Source: UBA8752 sp965659115 (lineage in GTDB: Bacteria > Bacteroidota > Bacteroidia > Flavobacteriales_D > Sanyastnellaceae). Taken from it: a stretch of 11,208 nucleotides of DNA. This document shows positions 1 through 8,200 of this stretch, piece after piece. Where the stretch lies: assembly GCA_965659115.1 (NCBI GenBank), contig CBFHUP010000066.1, positions 1-11,208 on the forward strand, read 5' to 3'. The notes under the pieces are model-generated. The model was not told the DNA's origin. It saw only the letters and a list, made by a program, of their open reading frames with translations, and ran no database searches. Position 1 is the stretch's first letter, and every line of letters starts with the position of its first letter. Both the position numbers and the translations under genes were made by a program.

Positions 1-60
1 GGAGCTTGTGGCGAGCAAGGCCAGCGAAGCCAGGAGGAGGGAGGGCAATTTGATGTTCAT
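1..60 (-). CDS. N-terminus of an exported protein (partial, runs off the left edge)
   Basis: The ATG at 60-58 on the minus strand opens a frame of 20 codons to the window edge, reading MNIKLPSLLLASLALLATSS. This has the form of a signal peptide: a short basic start (Lys4) and a leucine/alanine-rich hydrophobic core. The cleavage site, or a lipobox cysteine, would lie just outside the window. The gene lies downstream of a strong terminator (189-217), so it is a separate transcription unit. Its upstream region resembles that of the small secreted gene at 242-676: both have a TGAC-N4-GTCA palindrome and a -7-like TTTGAC at identical spacing. Function cannot be judged from 20 residues. The start is supported by the signal-peptide pattern and the promoter-like layout, not by a Shine-Dalgarno sequence. 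Confidence 0.6.
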   Translation of the reverse strand, partial: MNIKLPSLLLASLALLATSS

Positions 61-94
61 GTCAAGGGGGTTTTTAGGGGTTCATTGCATGGGT

Positions 95-102
95 CAAACT
101 TG
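95..102 (-). promoter_or_regulatory. Candidate -7 promoter element for the exported protein at the left edge
   Basis: On the minus strand this reads CAAGTTTG, five of the six fixed positions of the Bacteroidota -7 consensus TAnnTTTG. It lies about 35 bases before the ATG at 60. No good -33 TTG is present at the expected distance, so on its own this is weak. Support comes from the parallel element at 708-715, which sits at exactly the same distance from a similar palindrome. Confidence 0.35.
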
Positions 103-146
103 AACCTGATTTGACGTTGGATTCAGGAGCCCGGTCAGGGCGTACA

Positions 147-160
147 ATGACATTTGTCAT
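147..160. promoter_or_regulatory. 14-base palindrome ATGACATTTGTCAT, candidate operator
   Basis: The arms ATGACA and TGTCAT are perfectly complementary around a 2-base centre (equivalently TGAC-N4-GTCA). The site lies 86 bases before the ATG of the exported protein at the left edge. It matches 11 of 14 positions of the palindrome at 760-773 when both are read on the minus strand. The spacing of half-sites is the same as in CRP/FNR-family boxes such as TTGAT-N4-ATCAA, so a regulator of that family is possible but is only an inference. Confidence 0.4.
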
Positions 161-188
161 CAGCGGATGGCGGATGAGAGGCACAAGC

Positions 189-217
189 AAAAACGCCGCC
201 CCTGGGAGGGGGCGGCG
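189..217 (-). terminator. Intrinsic terminator after the small secreted protein gene
   Basis: A perfect 9-base-pair, all G/C stem (194-202 with 209-217) closes a 6-base loop. On the minus strand it is followed directly by TTTTTG (193-188). It lies 24 bases past the stop codon of the gene at 242-676 and so probably ends that transcript, and possibly the whole RHS operon. In the plus direction the stem is not followed by a T-run, so it acts for the minus strand only. Confidence 0.85.
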
Positions 218-241
218 CATTAGAACCAAAGGTGCAGAAGG

Positions 242-676
242 TCAGTGCCTCACGATGTCCAAGCTGATGACCCGGACAGGTACGCCGATATCGCGGATGA
301 TGTCGCGCATCCGAGACATGGCTGCAGCCTTTGTGGGTGCCGCCGTTCTGAATTCGCGTTCAGTGGTGCCGCGCAGGTCCTGGGTCAAAGGCATGACCAC
401 TGCCGTGGCAACGTATTGGGCCTGATGGTACCTCCTTTGGGTGATCAAGGCATCCGCAGATGCGGCTGAGCCGAGCTGAGTGTGCCCCATGTTGGAGCCC
501 ATGGTGGTCCGGGAAACAGAAGCGGATCTGGCGTTGCTGGATACCGTTGAGCCGACGGAGCCTTGTCCGTGGTTGACCGGGGTGAAGCCCGAGTAGGCTG
601 TGCGGGGTTGAGCGAAGCCTACTGTGGCGACGAGGGTCAAGACAGTGGCGAAAGCAGGGGAAAGAAACTTGTTCAT
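242..676 (-). CDS. Small secreted protein of unknown function
   Basis: This 144-residue protein starts with a clear signal peptide (residues 1-23, ending GFAQ before PRTAYSG), a typical Bacteroidota signal peptidase I pattern. The mature part of about 120 residues has a Ser/Gly/Ala-rich, low-complexity stretch (about 30-75). A more ordered segment follows (about 76-144), with basic helices near 120-130 (SRMRDIIRDI) and a hydrophobic end (VPVRVISLDIV). There is no cysteine, no metal-binding motif, no T9SS sorting domain and no membrane helix after the signal. I do not recognise the family. The gene begins 93 bases after the hydrolase stop and has a promoter-like region of its own, so it may be transcribed both alone and with the operon. 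A strong terminator follows. Coding is supported by the signal peptide, the terminator placement and its position as the only sensible frame here. Confidence 0.75.
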   Translation of the reverse strand: MNKFLSPAFATVLTLVATVGFAQPRTAYSGFTPVNHGQGSVGSTVSSNARSASVSRTTMGSNMGHTQLGSAASADALITQRRYHQAQYVATAVVMPLTQDLRGTTEREFRTAAPTKAAAMSRMRDIIRDIGVPVRVISLDIVRH

Positions 677-698
677 GTTGATGGGGATATTGGGGTGA

Positions 699-710
699 TT
701 GACATGTCAA
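699..710. promoter_or_regulatory. 12-base perfect palindrome TTGACATGTCAA overlapping the candidate promoter
   Basis: This is a perfect 12-base inverted repeat without a spacer, ending 22 bases before the ATG of the small secreted gene. It overlaps the candidate -7 element at 708-715. A protein bound here would sit on the promoter or the early transcript, so a repressor site is the simplest guess. It shares TGAC/GTCA half-sites with the palindromes at 147-160 and 760-773 but has 2 instead of 4 bases between them. Confidence 0.4.
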
Positions 711-715
711 ACATC
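708..715 (-). promoter_or_regulatory. Candidate -7 promoter element for the small secreted protein
   Basis: On the minus strand this reads GATGTTTG, five of six fixed positions of TAnnTTTG. A TTG occurs 18 bases further upstream (plus strand 734-736), within the range usual for the Bacteroidota -33 element. The ATG at 676 follows 31 bases later. The layout fits a primary sigma-factor promoter of this phylum. Confidence 0.4.
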
Positions 716-759
716 TTCCCAGTTTCACCTCCACAACATGACCGCCATCGGCTGAGCGG

Positions 760-773
760 TTGACTTTTGTCAA
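760..773. promoter_or_regulatory. 14-base palindrome TTGACTTTTGTCAA, candidate operator overlapping the hydrolase stop codon
   Basis: Perfect 5-base arms TTGAC and GTCAA flank TTTT, the geometry of FNR/CRP-type boxes (TTGAT-N4-ATCAA). The site covers the stop codon of the hydrolase gene (772-770) and lies 83 bases before the ATG of the small secreted gene. As RNA it could form only a short hairpin and no T-run follows on the minus strand, so it is unlikely to be a terminator. Its distance to the -7-like element matches that seen at 147-160. Confidence 0.4.
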
Positions 774-2179
774 TCCAAGGCCAAACGCACCGCGCCGCTC
801 GAGGTGCCGTGAAGGATGTACAGGCCCGAACCCAAGGTCAACTCCATGCGGCCTTGAGGCGCATAGCCTTGTCCGAGAACGCGTCCGTCCAGTCCATACA
901 AAGTCCAGGCCTCACCAGCTTCCATGCCCTGGACCACGGCACCGCCGGCTGTCGGTTGCCATGTCAAGTCCGTCCGTCCGATGCTTTCGATGCCAGTGGG
1001 CTCACACAGGTCGGCTTGGTTGTTGATCCATACGGTGCCACCCAGTATGGCGAGCAAAGCGCAACCGCCATGGTTGAGCGCACCTCCATCCACCGTAGTG
1101 ACGGAGGTACTGCCATTTTCGTTCATCCAGGCCTCGGCCACCAGTGCATTTTCATAGAACACCTGTTCGTCGAGCGTGCAGTAATACATCTGCACGGGGC
1201 TTTCAGGCACCCATTGATAGAGGTCGTTGTCCTGAGCAGCCAGGAAAAAGGGGTGGTCCTCCGCCATGAGGCCTTCCAGAGCACCCGGCTGAACGATGTC
1301 GACAGTAGGACCTGCGAGGTAGTCGTTGATCATGCTGCCCTCTGTTTCCCCGTCGAACATAGCGGTAAGTCCCGAGGCATAAGGCTCTTGAAAGATTTCT
1401 CCGAGGTCCACGAACAGGTTGCCGTAGGTCTGTTGCCAAGCCAATAGGGTGTATGCGAGGTATGCAGGATTGGAGTATTGCTCTTGGGCCATGCCCATTG
1501 GAAGTTGGGTTCCTGACATATCGTAAGGGCCACTCATCGGTGCTGCCCCTGCCAATGGGAATCCCGCATCAGGGTCCTCCTGCATGCGCTTGGCCATGGC
1601 CATGGAGGCATGCCCGCCTTGGGAATACCCACTCACGAAATGTTGGCCGTTGAGTCCGAGACCCAGTTCGTCTTGAAGGCCCAAAACCGCCTGCAAAAAG
1701 GCAATGCCGGACTCCGCTTCTGAGTCCGCGTGGACATAAGGGTGAAGGACGTCTTCACTGCCGCCCAGTCCGAGGTAGTCCGGCATGAGGGTGAGCGCAC
1801 CACCTGTGGCCATGAGATAGCCCAGTTCTCCTTCGAATCCTTCGTACGAGGGGCCAGCCTCACGGACGAATATGGTGCCGTGCATGTAGGTATGGGTCGG
1901 CATCGCGCAAGCGGCGGCATCGCCATCACCATCCAAGGGGACGAACATCGCGCCTGTCACTTGATAGGTCTGCCCCAGGTACTGCATGGGATAGGTGACC
2001 CGGTATTTCGCGACACCGAAATCAAAAGGTAAAATCCCAGTTGGTAGGCCGATTTCACTGGCGAGGCCTTGAATTTGGTCTAAGCTCCGTATTCCAAGCA
2101 AATCCGCCGTCTGACCGTAAGAGGTCAGAATCAGAAGGGTACTGGCCAAAAGGCCCATAAAGCAGCGCACAGTTCTCAT
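770..2179 (-). CDS. Secreted alpha/beta hydrolase (lipase/esterase-like) with T9SS sorting domain
   Basis: This 469-residue enzyme probably hydrolyses ester bonds outside the cell or at its surface; the substrate is unknown. Residues 1-22 form a signal peptide ending SYG before QTADLLG. The catalytic fold spans about 45-395. GYSQGG (184-189) is the nucleophile elbow with Ser186, and DYLGLGGSE (134-142) precedes it as in secretory-lipase-like hydrolases. Asp337 (in CTLDEQVFY) and His370 (in ALNHGGC) are at suitable places for the rest of the triad. Cys residues at 91, 334, 373 and 392 could form disulfides. Residues about 397-469 look like a T9SS type-A C-terminal domain (WTLYGLDGRVLGQG, then LGSGLYIL), so export across the outer membrane with removal of this end is expected. 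The ATG is 24 bases after the RHS stop, which implies co-transcription. A cephalosporin-C-deacetylase or PHA-depolymerase-type esterase is an alternative name for the same fold. Confidence 0.9.
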   Translation of the reverse strand: MRTVRCFMGLLASTLLILTSYGQTADLLGIRSLDQIQGLASEIGLPTGILPFDFGVAKYRVTYPMQYLGQTYQVTGAMFVPLDGDGDAAACAMPTHTYMHGTIFVREAGPSYEGFEGELGYLMATGGALTLMPDYLGLGGSEDVLHPYVHADSEAESGIAFLQAVLGLQDELGLGLNGQHFVSGYSQGGHASMAMAKRMQEDPDAGFPLAGAAPMSGPYDMSGTQLPMGMAQEQYSNPAYLAYTLLAWQQTYGNLFVDLGEIFQEPYASGLTAMFDGETEGSMINDYLAGPTVDIVQPGALEGLMAEDHPFFLAAQDNDLYQWVPESPVQMYYCTLDEQVFYENALVAEAWMNENGSTSVTTVDGGALNHGGCALLAILGGTVWINNQADLCEPTGIESIGRTDLTWQPTAGGAVVQGMEAGEAWTLYGLDGRVLGQGYAPQGRMELTLGSGLYILHGTSSGAVRLALD

Positions 2180-2203
2180 GCTCTCAAATTAGGTCGGAAC
2201 TGC

Positions 2204-5200
2204 TTAATCTTCTTCGGACTCTGTTTCAGGAGCAATGATGATGACCTCACCATCCTGTAAATTCCCAAAGTCTTGGATGTGGGGGTTGAGTTTCTGCAAT
2301 TCATCAGTACTCATCTCCAATTGAGAGGCATAATCAGCGAATGTCTGCCCATTGTTGGTTGAGTGATTGAAGTAATTGCCAAATGGATTTCCTGTATCAG
2401 GATTGATCAACAACTCTTGAGGAACCAGCGTTTCATCATGACCCACCCAATAATTGTATCGCAGAGGATGTTTCAATGAATACCTCACAAGGTTCTCCAT
2501 ATTGATGGACTCCACTTCCACCGCAGGGATAGAGCCTTCTACGCCGCCAAGGGGCCCGTCAATCCACTCACCTTGTTGACCTTGGAACGCATGAACCAAT
2601 TCGTGGGCCAGACCAATCACGGGGTCCCTTCGGCTTTCGTCTGAGCTCGTTTGATTTTCTGGATCATAAAAGACAATCACCCCCACGCCTGAGACACCCT
2701 CAACGGGGTCTTTTCTCCTGGCGAAGTTGCCACTTCCTTCAGGTGTCATTTGAATGGAATGGACATTCTTACTGTTCTCGAGACTAGTCATCATGGATGC
2801 AACGGTCTTATCTGTCTTTCTGGCTCTGTCTAAATCCTTCGCGACTTTTAATATGTAAGGGTTGTTTCCCTCGTACGGTTGTCCATTCAGGAAGAGCCCT
2901 TCATCACAGTAATGAACCCTTACTTCATCCTCCCCTTTCACGCCGGCGAGGTTCTCCAGCCAAGTGGGTGCGCGCTCCACCATTGCGACAATCTCAATTT
3001 CCTTGCCGTCAGGATCAATTAAGGAGATGGGATTGTTGGCTGCATATGAGTAAGGACTAAGTGATGGGTACAATTCCTGTCTGACGTCTGGCTTGGCTGT
3101 CCTGGCCAGTCTGGTATATAGCCAGCGATCACCCATGTCGACCACATTCCCTTCCCCATTGACTTCATCCATGTTGTTGTGCGATGAATAGCCTTGAGAA
3201 TGGTCAGTGCTGATGGATCTGTCTTCAAGGAGCATTCCAAATGGGAAATGGTCAGTAGCCCCCTCAGCCTGGGAATTCACGCCGTCAATGACCAGTCCGT
3301 CAGAGGAAGTTCCGGAAGTCAAATCGGAGATAAGAGTCCTGACAGTGCCAAGGTGGTCGTGCAATTCGAACAGGCGATTTCCTAATGCTCTGCGATATGT
3401 CCGGGTGTCCGACCCATGAATGGCTGTTGAGCTTGTGTCACCATCTGTTTGATAGCATCCATCAGCGAGCTTTATTTTGCTCAGTTCTATCCCGGATTCA
3501 TTGTTGAAGTGATAAGTCGCCAGCTCTTCACCAGCCGGTCCTCTCAGGTAGTAAGTCGTGCTGTCATCTTTGCTTTTTATATTCATGAAATCGGAAGGTC
3601 CGTATCGATAGGTTACTCCACTTCCATCATCACGAACGATACTCTCTACTTTATTGTTCGAGGTCCATGTCATTAGGATTCCCTCAGAATCATCAGTGAC
3701 CAAACGACCCGACTCATCGTAGGTGTAATTGTCTTCTGACTGTGTGGACAGGTCGAATCCATCTGTTGACAATGGCACATCGTCCGTGACATGTCCCAAC
3801 CGATTGTTCCCGGCGCTCGGATAGTGAAAATTGAGTGCGTCAATGGTCGTGCCACCTGATCCAGTCCTGGACAATGACAGGATGTTTCCATTGGAGTCAA
3901 AGTCATACTCAGCGTGATGAGCACTCGAGGCAACCCATTCCGATTCGTGGGTTGCCCATTCAGATTGAGTCAATCTGTGAATTTCATCGTATTTGTACTC
4001 ATGCCCTACCGTTGAGGCCGTCCCGTTGTCTTCCAATAAGTGCCTCTGGAACCAACTATGGGCTCCGATGCTGCCGTCTAGGTAGCTCTTCCCAGCTCTT
4101 CGTGGACTTCCAGAGGTTCCTTCATTGAAAAAGGAACCACTGCGGTTGAAATCGCCGTCATAATAACTGAGTTGCATTGCAAACGCATCCGGTGCAAACC
4201 AAGCGTGCGGACCTGAGGCTGCTCCATCCAAGCCGGGGTCGTCGTCCACATTTCCAGAGGGGAGGTTGATGCCAACTATCTGCCCGTGAATGTTGTAGGT
4301 GTGATCTACGCCCTGAACACCAAAATGACCGAGTTCTTTGCGCTGAAGCTGACCGACATCGTTGAATGACTTCAACAAATCCAAATGCCAAATTTGTCCG
4401 TCGGTAGAAGTTGAGGCAGCGATTTGGCGCTGGTCTTCGTCGTAGGCGTATCGATGGAAGAACTGGTCTTCTCGCCCTTCGTTTATGTTGATTTGCAGCA
4501 CGTTGTCACTGACAGGGTCAAATGTGTAATCGACAATGTGGTTGAACGTCAAAGTGTCGTCCGCTGTGAAATTGTCTCCTGTAAGTTCCACGTGTTGGTA
4601 GAGCGATGTGATTCGGCCTTTTGAATCATAACTGTACGCCGTGGTGTCTCCTTCCTCGTTGGTGGAAAAGCTAATGCGATTGGTCAAGTGGTTTTGCTCA
4701 AATCCGACGGGCATAAGGTCCATCGGGTTGTCATAGATGACGTAGACGCGCTCTGAGCAGCCGGCACAATCTGAAGTCGTGACCCTGTCGTAGTCGTCAT
4801 CGGGCCAATCAAGATCGTCCACATGGTTGGAAAGGTCCACATTGGGCAATTGAAACTCACGAACCCCGGATCGGACCAGGCGATCCATCTGGTCGTAGCA
4901 AACATATCTGAACTGGTTTTCCTGCACGTCCTGTGCGGTCTGGGTAAATCGGACCCGTTGGAGACGGTCGTACCAGGTGTGGACGGTGCCCGCATCTGGC
5001 GTGCTCTTCTGGACCAAGGAGCCCACCCCGTTGTAGCCATACTCAGTGGCGAAAGTGCCATTTGCTGCATGGTCAGGCGAATCACCCCGCGTAAAGGATG
5101 CGCTCGTGTCTACCCCAGCAGGTGAAACCGTTCTGATGAGGCGGCCGAGGGGATCGTAGTAGTAAAGCGTGTACTGGTAATAGTTCAGTGCATACTCCGC

Positions 5201-8200
5201 CGTAAAAATATCTGAGGGGGTGCAGTTCGTCTCGTAGCTCTGAACAAGGATCTCATCGTGTTTGTCAAGGATGCGCTGCCTCTCCCCGTCAATCTTATTG
5301 AGCAGTGTTTGCGCCACCACTTGGTCGCAAGTCTCGATCTCTGGTTCGTTTGGTTCAGGCTCCCAGAGGGTGAAATCTGCGTAGAGGGTTGCAGGCAAAA
5401 TGCAAGGGGCCAGCTTATGGATGGTGATATCGTCCACTGCAATACGCACAGGTTCGGAATGCAGTTCTTGTTTCATGTAGATGAACATCCGGTGACTGCG
5501 GCAGAAGCTGGGGTCTACTCCGAAGAAGTCAAACCGCGACTTCAATGTCTGCCATCCACCGGATACGAGGTCGTGGATGTTCATCTCATGAACGGCCACT
5601 GTGCGGCCGTTGATTTCAGTTGGATAAAGAACCTCTCCGGAGCCAGGGAGTTCGGGTTTAAAGGTGGCCGAAGGGAAGAATTGAGCATCCTCGAAAACCA
5701 AATACAGATTATCGATGCGCGAGCCGTTTAAGAAGTCAAGGTTGAGCGTGAGCTCGTATTTATTCCATCCAGGATCAAAGCAGATGTGCGCTTCAGGCCA
5801 AGCCCCATTTCCGGTCACCTTTGTGGGGGTGGCGGGGTCATCAGCACCGCAATTCATGGTCATGGCGATGTCCCCATCGAAGAAAAGTAACTTAGGGATT
5901 CCACCTCCAGAATGAGAGGAGGTCCACTCCGAAGAAGACCCGTCAATGGTTCCAGGGATCGGGCCGGTGACAGATGAGAAGTCGCTGCTAAATAGCGGCG
6001 CCATGGGCGCTTTCGACCAGGAGTTGTCTCCAATAGAAGCGATTACAACGGATTCATCCGTCATACTGTCGGGTTCGAAGAAGGCAGAGGTTGTGCCCAT
6101 GGCAATGGCCGTGAGCAGTCCCATTTCTTCTTCAGTGGGAACAGTGCTGATGAAAGCTGAATCGATGTCGAGTTCGTAATTCCACGCCTTCACTTTCAAG
6201 GCAGATGGCGAAATGGGGTAGGGGGCAAAAAAGCCGTCCGTCACTTCGTCATAATCGTTGTTGAACGGAAGGGGCAACTGGGTGACCAACACGTTTCCTG
6301 CCCTCGAAAATTCAGCCCACTCAGATTGACCATATCGGACAAATGTGCCGGCCAATTGCGTGTCTTCCACGACGTAAGAGTCCCGTCCAATGATGGGGGA
6401 CGGGTCATCTGGACCAAATGATTCATTGACGCGAGGTGGGGAAGGTGCTTGACATAGATTTTTGGCGTACTCCACAATGGCAGCAGCATAGCACCTTGTG
6501 AATTCATCGATTTGACCTGATGTCAAAGAGGGGTCACAGAGGTACCCGTCAGGGCATGAGTATGCATCAGTGACAGCTTCAGTCGCTTTTTCCTCGAAAT
6601 AGGCGGCTTTGTCATCAATCAGGTCTTCGCACAATGTGTTCCAACGTTCGTAGACGTTTTCTTCATTGATGACCCCGGCGTCGGAATCGGCGAGACTGTC
6701 ATTGACCAACGCCTCGCTGGTCGGATAGAGGCAGTCATAGAGCAGGTTGTGGGCCTGTTCGATGGAGTCGCGCTGTGCCTCGATGGCATAGTCGAGGCTT
6801 CCTACATCAAATCCTGTGTAGACGCTGCTCTCATCGAAGCAAGGGTGGGATTCCCAGTCGAAAACCGGTGGGAAGGGAGAAATTGGAAGGCGAACGTATT
6901 TGTAAGGATGAGTCTTGTATCCTTCGTCGGAGGGGTCGCCAAAGGATCCGGGCTGGGAATAGGCCATGGTGTCCTGAAGGTGGTACCCCACCCGCGTAAG
7001 CAACTGTTCGACAATGGAGGAGTCACTGGTGTAGTAAAGAAGGTTTTGGCTGATGGCCTCGAGCTGGGCGTAAATGTTGAGGCAGGAGTACGTGTCGTAG
7101 ATCTCGGGAGCGTCGGCATTGGCCTGCAACATCGTTTCGATAACTTGGTTAAAGTCACCGTCGTCAACATCGTAGTTCAGAGCGGCAATGTTCTTGGGCG
7201 AATTCCAGTCGATGCTTCCTCCGGACATATTGAACCAGCCACGACCTCCGGTCAGGAACATGCACACACCTGAAATACCAGAAGGGCATACGGGTTCAAT
7301 ATCCAAAGGCTCGCCATCTTCTAGGCTGATGAGTCCATCCACATATACACGTTGGCGCATGGCCTCACCTGCGATGTCGGTTACAAAAGCCTCGAAGTCC
7401 CGCGTTTCGGGGTTGCAGTTGTACTTGCAGGTGTCTGTATCAACTCGGATTTCGTCGCATGCCCCAGACCCCAGAATCTCCTCGCCCAGACCAAAAAGGT
7501 AATAGTCGATGAAGCCATCACTGTCCTCGTCGTGAGCGGTGGCGCTTCCATCGGCCACAGCGTTGTCGCAGTATTCAAAGAAGTCACCTAGCGTTGTAGT
7601 TTCATCCACGATATCTTGGAGCTCAGCCTCTAAGGTGTCGGTGACGGATCCCATTTGCACAGTGAGTTCAGCAGCAAGGGCCTCTCGTGCTTGATCGAGG
7701 TAGGTCGAAAGACCATTTGAATTGTTCAGGCGAACTTCATAATGGAGCATGTAACGCCCGGCATCGAGGGTCACCATGTCGTTCCATTCGGTAACTCCCA
7801 GTAGCTGATCTAAGCCACCTTCGCAGGATTCCTGATCAACATCAATGGTATCTGCAAAAACGACATCTGTCCCGTCTAAATCGACAATTTTCACATGGAC
7901 CTTGTGGTCACAGGTCCTGCAAAAGGACAGGCAATTGGATTGAAAGACGGCCTCATCCAGTGCGTAATCCAATTCGAGGGTCATCTCTTCCTCAAAAGTG
8001 AGCTCCGTTTGGGCCTCGAACAGGTAGGGGTCGCCTGTGCTTTGAGCGTTGATTTCATTGCTCACCCCGAATGCTTGTTCAGGTGTCAGTAATGCAAATT
8101 TGTCTTCATCGACGTTTGGATTGCTGGCCAGACAGGTGGCCAGCGTTCTCCCTGTCAAGTCGATGTAGGTGACGCTAGTAATATTTTCTGGAGAGATTGT

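Noticed and set aside
242..676. The small secreted protein as the immunity protein for the RHS tip
   Set aside because: Its position is compatible, but it is not adjacent to the tip gene, is exported, and has no recognised inhibitor fold; calling it immunity would be a guess.
741..760. Hairpin ACCGC/GCGGT as a terminator after the hydrolase gene
   Set aside because: Only 5 base pairs with a 10-base loop, and no T-run follows on the minus strand; read-through into the small gene is possible.
767..1447. A 226-residue open frame on the plus strand opposite the hydrolase gene
   Set aside because: It lies fully antisense to a protein with a clear signal peptide, catalytic motifs and sorting domain; its own translation shows no recognisable domain or export signal.
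2180..2203. A separate promoter for the hydrolase gene in the 24-base gap
   Set aside because: The gap holds only a near-match (TAATTTG, one spacer base short of TAnnTTTG) too close to the ATG; co-transcription with the RHS gene is simpler.
6749..7273. A 174-residue open frame on the plus strand opposite the RHS gene
   Set aside because: Antisense shadow of the intact 2740-residue frame; no family resemblance and no promoter or ribosome-site support.
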